Shown: one piece after another, positions 1 to 6,207 of the stretch
Layout of the letters: every line of letters begins with the position of its first letter
How positions within the stretch are numbered: position 1 is the first letter of the stretch
Assembly: GCA_030445695.1 (NCBI GenBank)
Contig: JASUTF010000023.1
Location: 1-6,566 of the forward strand
Length of the DNA stretch: 6,566 bases
Reading direction: 5' to 3'
DNA from: Candidatus Iainarchaeum sp.
GTDB taxonomy: Archaea; Iainarchaeota; Iainarchaeia; JAADDC01
Translations under genes and position numbers: made by a program
The notes under the pieces: model-generated
What the model was told of the DNA's origin: nothing
The model's input: the letters and a program-made list of their open reading frames with translations, nothing else
Database searches by the model: none

Positions 1-1
1 G

Positions 2-433
2 AAAGGTGTATCACCGGTTATAGCCACGGTCCTTATGGTGGCAGTAGCCATCGCCGCCGCAGTAGTGGCCTACTCCTGGTTCATGTCCATGCAGGCATCG
101 GTCCAGGCAGAGGCGTCCAGGGGCGCAGGCACCATCGGCAAGGAACGGTTTGCAGTTTCGTCTATTTTCTGCGATGAGAGCAACTACCTACACTTTGTCA
201 TTCAGAATATGGGTGACGAACCAGTGAACAACGCGAATATCACGGTTTATGTGAAGAATGCAGACACCAGCGAAGTGAACGCGTCTACCAAAGTTTCTAA
301 CCAGAGCTTTCCCGCAAGCAACCCGCAGGAGGTCAATACGGGTATTCCTTGCAGCAACCTTCCGGACAACGTTATAGTAGAGGTGCACCTCCCGGGCGGT
401 TCTGTGGTTAGCGGTACGGCAAGGATACGCTAG
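2..433 (+). CDS. Archaeal type IV pilin (class III signal peptide), 5'-truncated by window edge
   Basis: The frame ending at TAG 431-433 is open to the first base of the window. Its first codons read KGVSPVIATVLMVAVA, followed by more Ala/Val-rich sequence. This is the prepilin cleavage site (expected between G and V) plus the hydrophobic helix of archaeal Pilin_N-type pilins, so the true start lies left of the window. The first in-window ATG, at 35, falls inside the hydrophobic helix and is not credible as a start. The mature part would be about 141 residues: a hydrophobic N-terminal helix of about 25 residues, a short polar linker, then a region predicted to be beta-rich. Two cysteines (SSIFCDES and GIPCSN contexts) could form a disulfide. 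Three N-glycosylation sequons are visible: NIT (236-244), NAS (278-286) and NQS (299-307). By family, this is a subunit of an extracellular filament processed by a prepilin peptidase, which is not seen here. Whether the ATPase operon about 1.8 kb downstream assembles it is inference. Confidence 0.88.
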   Translation, partial: KGVSPVIATVLMVAVAIAAAVVAYSWFMSMQASVQAEASRGAGTIGKERFAVSSIFCDESNYLHFVIQNMGDEPVNNANITVYVKNADTSEVNASTKVSNQSFPASNPQEVNTGIPCSNLPDNVIVEVHLPGGSVVSGTARIR

Positions 434-436
434 AAC

Positions 437-442
437 CTTAAA
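437..442 (+). promoter_or_regulatory. TATA-like box (CTTAAA) for the reductase gene
   Basis: CTTAAA is centred about 25 bp upstream of the GTG at 465, just after the pilin stop codon. This is the spacing expected for an archaeal TATA box driving a transcript that starts at or next to the start codon. There is no Shine-Dalgarno sequence before the GTG, which agrees with a leaderless mRNA. The purine-containing TAGAAC just upstream could serve as a weak BRE. This is a pattern call only. Confidence 0.5.
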
Positions 443-447
443 CAGCA

Positions 448-464
448 CCCTCTCTCTTTTTCTT
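448..464 (+). terminator. Pyrimidine/T-rich tract after the pilin gene, possible terminator
   Basis: An uninterrupted 17-nt pyrimidine run, including a T5 stretch, lies 15 bp after the pilin stop and directly before the reductase GTG. Archaeal RNA polymerase can terminate at T-rich non-template tracts without a hairpin, so this could end the pilin transcript. It may equally be just the initiator region of the next gene. No stem-loop is evident in front of it. Confidence 0.3.
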
Positions 465-1508
465 GTGAACGTTCTCGTTGTTGGGGCAGGGCCTGCTGGT
501 TTAAGAACTTCAGAGTTTCTTGCGGGAGAAGGAGCTTCTGTCACCGTTCTTGAGCGCAGTTCAGAGATTCGGAGGAAGGTGTGCAGCGGACTACTGAGCG
601 CGAAAACGGTGAAGCGCTTTGCCTTGGAGGACGCAGCGGAGAATACGGTCCACGGTGCAAGAATCCACGCAGGTAAAGAAGGGGTTTTCGTTGAGCGGAA
701 GAACGTTGCATACGTATTTGACAGGAAGTTACTTGACTCCCTTCTCCTTGAACGGGCAGAAGCGGCAGGTGCAGAGGTGCATTTTGGAAGAGGGTTTGAC
801 GGATCAATGCGCTTTCCCCATGATGTCCTCGTGGGTGCAGATGGGTTTGCATCCACCGTTCGTTCCCTTATCGGTCTTCCTGCTCCGCGCTACGTTATGG
901 GTGCGATTGGTTTCATCAGGGGCAGTTTCGACGATTATGTGGATATCTACCTTGACAGGGACCTAGCCCCAGGGTTCTTTGCGTGGGTGATCCCGAGGAG
1001 CGAGAACACTGCGGAGATCGGGCTTGGTGTGAACGGAAAATTCTCATCTAACGTTCTGGAATATCTGAATAGGTTCTCCCGCTTCCTCGGCTTCGATTCC
1101 TACGAACTCCTTGGGGCGAGGCCGATACCGGTGGACTTCCCCATGCTCCGCGTGATATACGGGAACACGGCTCTTGTTGGTGACGCTGCTGTCCAGACAA
1201 AGGCGACCACGGGCGGTGGGATCTCCTACGGCCTTCGGGCGGCAGACGCACTTGCCCATGCAGTTCTTTCGGGCGATCTCTACTCTTACCAGCGGCTCCA
1301 CCGCATTCACATATATCCACGGCTGCTCCTCCATGCCCTTGCGAGGAAGTATCTGGACCACGTCGATCCGGAACGCCTGCTCCGAATGATTAAAGAATAC
1401 GGTCTAGAGAGGGATTTATCGCGGGGCGGCGATATGGACGACCCTTTCTTCTTGTTTAGCCCGCGGTTCTTCGCATTTATTTTCCGAAGCGCCGTTCTCT
1501 TGATCTGA
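465..1508 (+). CDS. Geranylgeranyl reductase family FAD-dependent oxidoreductase
   Basis: This 347-residue protein has the layout of FAD enzymes of the geranylgeranyl reductase family. The N-terminal dinucleotide fold has GAGPAG at residues 7-12 and an acidic E30 at the end of the second strand (VTVLER). Next comes a K-V-C-S-G segment (38-42) where family members usually carry a K-x-C-G-type motif, then VGADGF at 123-128, then the FAD-binding VGDAA (238-242) followed by TTGGGISYGLRAADALA. Family members hydrogenate double bonds in geranylgeranyl chains of archaeal lipids, quinone tails or dolichol. It is somewhat shorter than typical archaeal digeranylgeranylglycerophospholipid reductases (about 390-400 residues). 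The C-terminal 20 residues are strongly hydrophobic and may contact the membrane. The GTG at 465 is chosen because the Rossmann motif begins immediately and a TATA-like box lies 25 bp upstream. The 3' end overlaps the convergent cis-prenyltransferase by 32 bp. The substrate cannot be read from sequence; the neighbour suggests a polyprenol/dolichol role (inference). Confidence 0.85.
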   Translation: MNVLVVGAGPAGLRTSEFLAGEGASVTVLERSSEIRRKVCSGLLSAKTVKRFALEDAAENTVHGARIHAGKEGVFVERKNVAYVFDRKLLDSLLLERAEAAGAEVHFGRGFDGSMRFPHDVLVGADGFASTVRSLIGLPAPRYVMGAIGFIRGSFDDYVDIYLDRDLAPGFFAWVIPRSENTAEIGLGVNGKFSSNVLEYLNRFSRFLGFDSYELLGARPIPVDFPMLRVIYGNTALVGDAAVQTKATTGGGISYGLRAADALAHAVLSGDLYSYQRLHRIHIYPRLLLHALARKYLDHVDPERLLRMIKEYGLERDLSRGGDMDDPFFLFSPRFFAFIFRSAVLLI

Positions 1509-2217
1509 ACTCCTCATATATTTTTTCAAGATCTTCCCTTTCAATTTCCGGCCATAACTTCGGGTAGAATATGAGCTCGGAATACACGGACTGGATGGGG
1601 AGAAAACCGGAGGTGCGCATCTCACCGGACGTTCTCACTATGACGTCAGGGAACGGGATCTCTGGTGCATAGAGGTTCTGGACAATCGTGTTTTCGGTAA
1701 TGTCCTCCGGCCGGAGGATTCCTGCTTTTACCTTCTCTGCCACCGATCGCACCATATCCACGATCTCCGCCATTCCCGTGTAAGCCATTGCGAGGACAAT
1801 TGCGGGGCCGTTGTTGTTCTCGGTTTTTTTCTCCACCTCGCGAACGAGCGAGCGTATGTTTTCAGGGAGCTCGTGTATCCGCCCTATGAACCGCACCCTC
1901 GCGTTCCAGCGGTTGTCAATGAGTACCTTGCGTGCCTCCTTTTCGAAGGCCCGGAAGAGGAAGGAGAGTTCCGCCTGCGATCTTTTCTTCAGGTTCTCCA
2001 GCGATAACGTGTAAAAATACACGTGTTTCGTCTTCGTGTTCTCCACGACGTAGTCCATAAGCTCTTCCGCCTTTCTTATGCCCCTGAGGTACCCCTCCTG
2101 GAGGGGGATCCCCAACTTCCTCGCGTACCGTCTGTTACCATCGGGGATTACTCCTATGGTCTCCGGATCGTCCACAGAAGAAAAATGTGCCGATTCGAAT
2201 AAAAAAGAGGACACCAT
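1477..2217 (-). CDS. uppS: Cis-prenyltransferase (undecaprenyl/dolichyl diphosphate synthase family)
   Basis: This 246-residue protein condenses isopentenyl diphosphate onto an allylic primer with cis geometry, giving a long polyprenyl diphosphate. In archaea this is the precursor of the dolichol-type sugar carrier. All conserved blocks are visible. The first is IPDGNRRYA at 24-32, with catalytic D26 (same number as E. coli UppS D26). YTLSLEN lies at 69-75 (bacterial counterpart YAFSSEN), and AMAYTGMAEI corresponds to the N-Y-G-G-R-x-E-I region. RTSGEMRTSGF is at 195-205, with diphosphate-binding Arg195 and Arg201, followed by YSE with E214, matching the metal-binding glutamate. Length is normal for the family (about 230-260). 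The start is unsettled: ATG at 2217 is the longest choice, but GTG at 2175 (residue 15) lies about 27 bp from a TATA-like tract and would give 232 residues with the catalytic block intact. It is convergent with the reductase (32-bp overlap) and divergent from the ATPase operon. Confidence is high for the family; product chain length is unknown. Confidence 0.93.
   Translation of the reverse strand: MVSSFLFESAHFSSVDDPETIGVIPDGNRRYARKLGIPLQEGYLRGIRKAEELMDYVVENTKTKHVYFYTLSLENLKKRSQAELSFLFRAFEKEARKVLIDNRWNARVRFIGRIHELPENIRSLVREVEKKTENNNGPAIVLAMAYTGMAEIVDMVRSVAEKVKAGILRPEDITENTIVQNLYAPEIPFPDVIVRTSGEMRTSGFLPIQSVYSELIFYPKLWPEIEREDLEKIYEEFRSRERRFGK
1521..1526 (+). terminator. T6 tract downstream of the reductase stop
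   Basis: Six consecutive T residues on the + strand begin 13 nt after the reductase TGA, preceded by an AT-rich ATATA. This suits a hairpin-independent archaeal terminator for the reductase. The tract sits inside the 3' coding part of the opposite-strand cis-prenyltransferase, so it would need to serve both purposes. Confidence 0.35.
2198..2206. promoter_or_regulatory. AT-rich TATA-like element between divergent genes, possibly bidirectional
   Basis: AATAAAAAA is centred about 25 bp upstream of the ATPase GTG at 2227, the canonical spacing for a leaderless archaeal + strand transcript. Read on the - strand, the same bases give TTTTTTATT about 27 bp upstream of an in-frame GTG (2175) of the cis-prenyltransferase. 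No Shine-Dalgarno sequence precedes either start at usable spacing. If the cis-prenyltransferase instead starts at ATG 2217, this element lies inside its 5' coding end. The + strand role is the better supported of the two. Confidence 0.45.
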
Positions 2218-2226
2218 TTTATTTGT

Positions 2227-4137
2227 GTGGATCGTCGGCTCATCCGCGCAGCGAGGCGGTTGCTGAAGAGGGCAGCGAAGAGGGACGAGATATTCTCCCT
2301 CATAGGTTCCGGTGCGGAACCGCTCTCCCTGCCTCCCTCTGCCCCTGTACCCCCCATTGAGGACTCGGAGGATGTGCCTATTTCTCCGGCGCCGCCTCCG
2401 GTTCCGGAAGAGCCCCCTGTGGAGCCAACCGAGCCGCAGGTCTCTGTGGCCCCAGAGGTTGTGGAAGCAGCCACGGAGCCGGTTGGGCCCATCATGGTTT
2501 TTGACGAGCTGAAGCTCGATTCACAGGATCTTTCGGAGTCGCACCTGGGGGACGAACTCGTTAAGAATGCTCCCGTTGTTCTGCATGCTCTCCCGGAGGA
2601 TCTCAGGGAGTCCGTCCCTGCCGAGTGGACACCGCCCAGTTTCCGCGACGTGGACGAGAGGTATCCACTAATACCTCCCCACGCGGAGGCCCACATATAC
2701 TGGAGCGAGGAAGAGAGCAGCATCCGGTACGATGTGATCGAGCCGCCCCTCACCCGCGAGGAAGAAGAGACCATAAACCGCATAAAGGATCTTCTCCTTG
2801 ACCTGATAGAGGTCAGTTCTTACGATATATCCCGGAGGGGGAACCCGGAGAAGTATATGAGGGAGAAGTTTGAAGAGGTGGTGGACGACTACGGGTTTGA
2901 TCTCACACCCGCCCAGCGTGAGAAGTTTGCCTACTACATCATACGCGACTTCGTGGGGCTGGAGAGGATCGAACCCCTTATGCGCGACCCCAACCTTGAG
3001 GACATCTCGTGCATCGGTCCCGGGATCCCCGTCTACGTTTACCACCGCAAGTACGGATCCCTGAAGACGAACGTGGTGTTCAAGTCCTCGGAAGAACTGA
3101 ACCGTTTCATCGTGAAGCTGGCCCAGATGTGCGGCCGCCACGTCTCCGTGGCAAACCCCCTGCTGGAAGGTGCCCTGCCGGACGGTTCCCGTGTCCAGGC
3201 AACCTATGCCATCACGAAGGACATCTCCACAAGGGGAAGCACATTCACCATTCGAAAGTTCACGAAGGATCCGCTCACCATAACGGACATGCTGAACTTC
3301 GGCACGATCCCGCCGCTGCTGGCAGCATACCTCTGGCTCGCCATAGAGTACCGCCAGTCCATCCTCATATCGGGTGGAACCGCCACGGGAAAGACGTCCA
3401 TGCTGAACGCACTATCCCTTTTCATTCCTCCCGAAGCAAAGGTTGTCTCCATCGAGGATACGCCGGAGCTGCGTCTTCCCCATGAGCACTGGATCCAGAA
3501 GATCGCGCGCGAGGGAGTGGAGGGCGCCGGTGCCGTCACGATGTTTGATCTCCTGAAGGCGGCGCTACGTGAACGTCCCGACTACATCGTCGTGGGAGAG
3601 GTGCGTGGAAAGGAGGCATACGTGCTCTTCCAGGGCATGGCCACGGGACACCCCGGTCTGGCAACCATCCACTCGGAGGATATGGAGACGCTGGTGGACC
3701 GCCTCACGACACCGCCCATTTCCCTGCCCCCGTCCCTGCTCCACGCGCTGGACATCATCATCTTCATGGGCAGGTCAAGGATTGGCTCGGTGGACGTGCG
3801 TCGCGTCCGTGAGATGCACGAAGTAATCACTGTAGACGTTAAGAACGGGCGCCCGGTTACCAACAAACTCGCACACTGGATTCCCGGTGACGACCGCTTC
3901 GAGTTCGCGTCCGACAAGAGCTACGTGATCGACAAGATCATAAGGGAGAGAGGCATATCTCCCGAGAGTGTCTGGGGCGAGCTGCGGCGCAGGGCATACG
4001 TGCTCAAGTGGATGAGGGATAACAACATCCGCTACTATCGCGACGTGGGCAGGATCATAGCCCGCTACTATAAAGAGCCGGAAAAGTTGCTGGAGGAAAT
4101 CGGCTATGCTGAAGCCCCTGATGAGGATCGGGTATAG
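2227..4137 (+). CDS. Archaeal type II/IV secretion (type IV pilus) ATPase, GspE/TadA-FlaI superfamily
   Basis: This 636-residue hexameric motor ATPase would power pilin assembly or secretion at the cytoplasmic face of the membrane. Residues 1-22 form a basic amphipathic helix. Residues 32-76 are a proline/acid-rich linker with 17 prolines. A helical region lies at about 177-250 and the N-domain at about 255-340 (LEDISCIGPG and GALPDGSRVQ blocks). The RecA-like core follows: Walker A GGTATGKTS with K389, Asp box SIEDTPEL (E410, D411), Walker B DYIVVGEVRG with E458, and His box GHPGLATIHSED with H475 and H482. A tail of about 95 residues (to 636) follows. All catalytic elements are intact. It is longer than typical FlaI (about 550), mainly because of the N-terminus. 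The GTG start is supported by the TATA-like element 25 bp upstream and the short space to the divergent gene. It overlaps the next gene by 32 bp, so the platform proteins are probably co-translated. An archaellum role is not supported, because no fla/arl accessory genes are visible. Confidence 0.94.
   Translation: MDRRLIRAARRLLKRAAKRDEIFSLIGSGAEPLSLPPSAPVPPIEDSEDVPISPAPPPVPEEPPVEPTEPQVSVAPEVVEAATEPVGPIMVFDELKLDSQDLSESHLGDELVKNAPVVLHALPEDLRESVPAEWTPPSFRDVDERYPLIPPHAEAHIYWSEEESSIRYDVIEPPLTREEEETINRIKDLLLDLIEVSSYDISRRGNPEKYMREKFEEVVDDYGFDLTPAQREKFAYYIIRDFVGLERIEPLMRDPNLEDISCIGPGIPVYVYHRKYGSLKTNVVFKSSEELNRFIVKLAQMCGRHVSVANPLLEGALPDGSRVQATYAITKDISTRGSTFTIRKFTKDPLTITDMLNFGTIPPLLAAYLWLAIEYRQSILISGGTATGKTSMLNALSLFIPPEAKVVSIEDTPELRLPHEHWIQKIAREGVEGAGAVTMFDLLKAALRERPDYIVVGEVRGKEAYVLFQGMATGHPGLATIHSEDMETLVDRLTTPPISLPPSLLHALDIIIFMGRSRIGSVDVRRVREMHEVITVDVKNGRPVTNKLAHWIPGDDRFEFASDKSYVIDKIIRERGISPESVWGELRRRAYVLKWMRDNNIRYYRDVGRIIARYYKEPEKLLEEIGYAEAPDEDRV
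4092..4096 (+). promoter_or_regulatory. Shine-Dalgarno (GGAGG) for first TadC-like gene
   Basis: GGAGG ends 9 nt before the ATG at 4106 and lies inside the 3' end of the ATPase gene. It supports the ATG at 4106 over the in-frame ATG at 4121. It also contrasts with the leader-free start of the operon's first gene. Confidence 0.65.
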
Positions 4138-4990
4138 GTTTTTTGGCAAGCGTGTCCACCGCTACCGTGCCCGTCTCCAGCCGCTGGCGGACCGCCTCAG
4201 GGTTGCCCGGCTTCCATACTCCGTCGAGGAGTACGTTGCAGGCGTTGTTCTTCTAACACTCCTTGCCTTTATCGTTTCCTTTACCACGGCGGCGGTCATG
4301 TTCGCAGCGGTCTACAAGTATAATATCGTGACGTCCCTCGCTGTCGCCCTCATATTATCCGTTTCCATCGCCGGCCTCGTCTGGATAGGCCTTATGGGAT
4401 ATCCGGGCTACGTTGCTGGAAACCGGAGGGACGAGATCGATGCGCGCCTGGCCTTTGCGGTTACGCACATGGCCACGCTGGCAGGTACAGGCATCCCTCC
4501 GATCGTTATGTTCAAAGCCCTGACGCGGTTCAAGGACTACGGTGAAATATCCAAGGAGTGCGCCTACATCGTCCGGGACGTGGAGGTTTTCGGGAAGGAC
4601 CTTTACACGGCCATAGCAGACGCCGCACGTTATTCCCCGTCCAAGGCGTGGTCAGACGTTCTCTGGGGCATCGTCTCAACGCTCCGTAGTGGCGGAAACC
4701 TGCGCGCGTATCTATCCGAAAAGGCACGGCAGCTCGTTGAGATGCACGAGCGCGAGGAAAAGAAGGCGATGGAGACGCTTAACGTGCTCACGGAGATTTT
4801 CATGGTGATCTTTGTCCTCGCACCCATCACCGGTGTTATCATGATCGTGTTCATGAGCTTGCTCGGGGGGACGGTCTTCGGTGTCGATCCTCGCACCCTT
4901 CTGCTCTTTGTGATATACTTCCTCCTGCCCGTCGTGGGTCTCGGGTTCCTGATGGTGGGTAACATGAGCAAGCCAAGGGAGGTTCTGTGA
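4106..4990 (+). CDS. Type II/IV secretion membrane platform protein, GspF/TadC family (first of two)
   Basis: This 294-residue integral membrane protein carries one T2SSF-type domain. The N-terminus (1-40) is strongly basic, hence cytoplasmic. Two membrane segments at about 42-70 and 74-103 precede a helical cytoplasmic domain (about 107-225). That domain has features typical of the family: a LAGTGIPPIVMFKAL segment near its start, then DVEVFGKDLYTAIADAA and LRSGGNLRAYLSEKARQL. Two more membrane segments follow at about 227-258 and 264-287, with a short cytoplasmic tail. By family it forms, with the second copy, the inner-membrane platform on which the ATPase acts during filament assembly. 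It overlaps the ATPase by 32 bp and its TGA shares one base with the ATG of the next gene. FlaJ of the archaellum is usually a single larger protein; here, as in TadB/TadC systems, the platform is two polypeptides. Confidence 0.88.
   Translation: MLKPLMRIGYRFFGKRVHRYRARLQPLADRLRVARLPYSVEEYVAGVVLLTLLAFIVSFTTAAVMFAAVYKYNIVTSLAVALILSVSIAGLVWIGLMGYPGYVAGNRRDEIDARLAFAVTHMATLAGTGIPPIVMFKALTRFKDYGEISKECAYIVRDVEVFGKDLYTAIADAARYSPSKAWSDVLWGIVSTLRSGGNLRAYLSEKARQLVEMHEREEKKAMETLNVLTEIFMVIFVLAPITGVIMIVFMSLLGGTVFGVDPRTLLLFVIYFLLPVVGLGFLMVGNMSKPREVL
4978..4982 (+). promoter_or_regulatory. Shine-Dalgarno (GGAGG) deciding the start of the second TadC-like gene
   Basis: GGAGG lies 7 nt before the ATG at 4990 but only 4 nt before the in-frame GTG at 4987, so the ATG is the better start. 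The stop of the preceding gene and this ATG overlap as TGATG, an arrangement that allows translational coupling. Confidence 0.65.
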
Positions 4991-6207
4991 TGCCGCTGAA
5001 AATCAGGATCGGTAAAAGAACGTATAGGGTCAGCGATTTCGCCGTTGTGTTCACAGTTTCGCTCCTGTTCGCGGTTGCAGTGATAACATATGGGTTTTAC
5101 AAGTATGCGGACACGCCATACTTTTACACGCTGGTGTTCGCAGGTGTTATGGGCTTCATACTACCTGTGGGCGGTTATATCTACTACGGTTACGTCAAGC
5201 TGCAGGAGAAGGAGTATTATTTTCCACAGTTCCTGAAGGATCTGGCCGATGGGGCGAGGGCAGGCCTTTCCCTCCCGCAGGCGGTTATGAACGTCTCCAA
5301 GATCAACTACGGTGCCCTCACCGATGACGTGAGGCGGCTTGCAACATACATCTCTTGGGGGGTACCCTTTGACGAGGCCATGCGTCGTTTCGCGGAGAGA
5401 ACAGGGAGCAAAATGATACGGTCGTCTGTAGACCTCATACTGGAGGCGTATACTGCCGGCGGTGGCATTGCGGATATACTCGATACAATGGCAGAGGATG
5501 CAGGGAAGATGCGCTCGCTAAAGGAGGAGCGAAAGACGCGATTCAGCGGGTTCATAAGCACCATGTATGCCGTTTACGTTATTTTCCTCCTCATAGTTAT
5601 GGTCCTTGTCAACGCCCTTCTGCCGGAGATCCCCACCATGCCGTCGTTCGGGAAGAGCGGGGGGACTCTCTTCGTGAGCTTCGGAGTAGCCGGTGCGAAG
5701 CCCATACCTGAGGACGAGCTGATGGCCATATTTTTCCATCTTGCCATGATAGAGGCGGTCTTTGCAGGGCTGCTGGCAGGTGTGGCCGGTGAGGGGAGCA
5801 TTGCTGCAGGAATAAAGCACGCACTGATACTCATCTTCATCGGCGTTGCCGTGTTTCAGATATTTATACCGATTCCCGATCCGGTTGACAGGATCGCCCG
5901 TGCCATCGCCAAGACCCCTGCAAACATAGACGCCACTGTTTTTGTGGGCCGCTACTTCGTTGACCGTAGCATAACGGTGGGCATGATTTCAGAGGCAGTG
6001 GAGGACCGCCTGAAGCAGATGAACCTGCCAATCATCGGCTCGAGGGGGTCCATACGCTTTGATATCGACTCGGCAGGTTGCGAGCCCTGCTCGTCGGGTT
6101 ATATTCAAGTCCTTCCAGATGCAATTATCGTGAAGAGACCTGCATACGTCACGTTCAGGATAAAGACGGATCCGGATCGTGGTGCCTATGTCATCTACGT
6201 CTCCTGA
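4990..6207 (+). CDS. Type II/IV secretion membrane platform protein, GspF/TadC family (second), with C-terminal extension
   Basis: This 405-residue protein (ATG start; 406 if GTG 4987 is used) has a basic N-terminus and two membrane segments at about 17-40 and 44-70. A cytoplasmic T2SSF domain (about 72-190) contains DLADGARAGLSLPQAV and TAGGGIADILDTMAEDA. Three further hydrophobic segments lie at about 186-212, 244-265 and 273-296. Starting from a cytoplasmic N-terminus, five segments put the C-terminus outside the membrane. Residues 297-405 are a soluble, beta-rich-looking extension not usual in TadC/GspF proteins, with a C-E-P-C pair at 364 and 367. A roughly 30-residue loop between segments 3 and 4 would also be external. 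The role is probably partnering with the first copy in the pilus platform; the extension may contact pilins or the cell envelope (inference). It is translationally coupled to its upstream neighbour by TGATG and overlaps the next gene by about 20 bp. The T2SSF assignment is firm; the extension was not recognised. Confidence 0.87.
   Translation: MPLKIRIGKRTYRVSDFAVVFTVSLLFAVAVITYGFYKYADTPYFYTLVFAGVMGFILPVGGYIYYGYVKLQEKEYYFPQFLKDLADGARAGLSLPQAVMNVSKINYGALTDDVRRLATYISWGVPFDEAMRRFAERTGSKMIRSSVDLILEAYTAGGGIADILDTMAEDAGKMRSLKEERKTRFSGFISTMYAVYVIFLLIVMVLVNALLPEIPTMPSFGKSGGTLFVSFGVAGAKPIPEDELMAIFFHLAMIEAVFAGLLAGVAGEGSIAAGIKHALILIFIGVAVFQIFIPIPDPVDRIARAIAKTPANIDATVFVGRYFVDRSITVGMISEAVEDRLKQMNLPIIGSRGSIRFDIDSAGCEPCSSGYIQVLPDAIIVKRPAYVTFRIKTDPDRGAYVIYVS

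Noticed and set aside
35-433. ATG 35 as the start of the pilin
   Set aside because: The same frame continues to base 2 and encodes the K-G-V-S-P-V-I-A processing signature just before it, so the ATG is internal to the hydrophobic helix.
188-856. A 222-codon open frame on the - strand
   Set aside because: It lies antisense across the pilin and reductase genes, shows no recognisable domain, and has an Arg/Ser/Thr/Pro-rich composition typical of a shadow frame.
2154-2783. A 209-codon open frame on the - strand with long Ser/Gly-rich runs
   Set aside because: It is the complement of the proline-rich start of the ATPase; the Ser/Gly runs simply mirror Pro/Glu-rich codons. No motif supports it.
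3009-3485. A 158-codon + strand frame inside the ATPase
   Set aside because: It overlaps the conserved N-domain and Walker A region of the ATPase in another frame and resembles no protein family.
4980-5000. A frameshift splitting one long FlaJ-like protein
   Set aside because: The second gene has its own Shine-Dalgarno, ATG and basic N-terminus with new membrane segments, and the first ends with a complete domain, so two genes are intended.
2227-6207. An archaellum (fla/arl) motor operon
   Set aside because: The ATPase and platform proteins fit the superfamily, but no FlaF/G/H or archaellin gene is visible, the platform is split in two, and the visible pilin is of the general archaeal pilin type.
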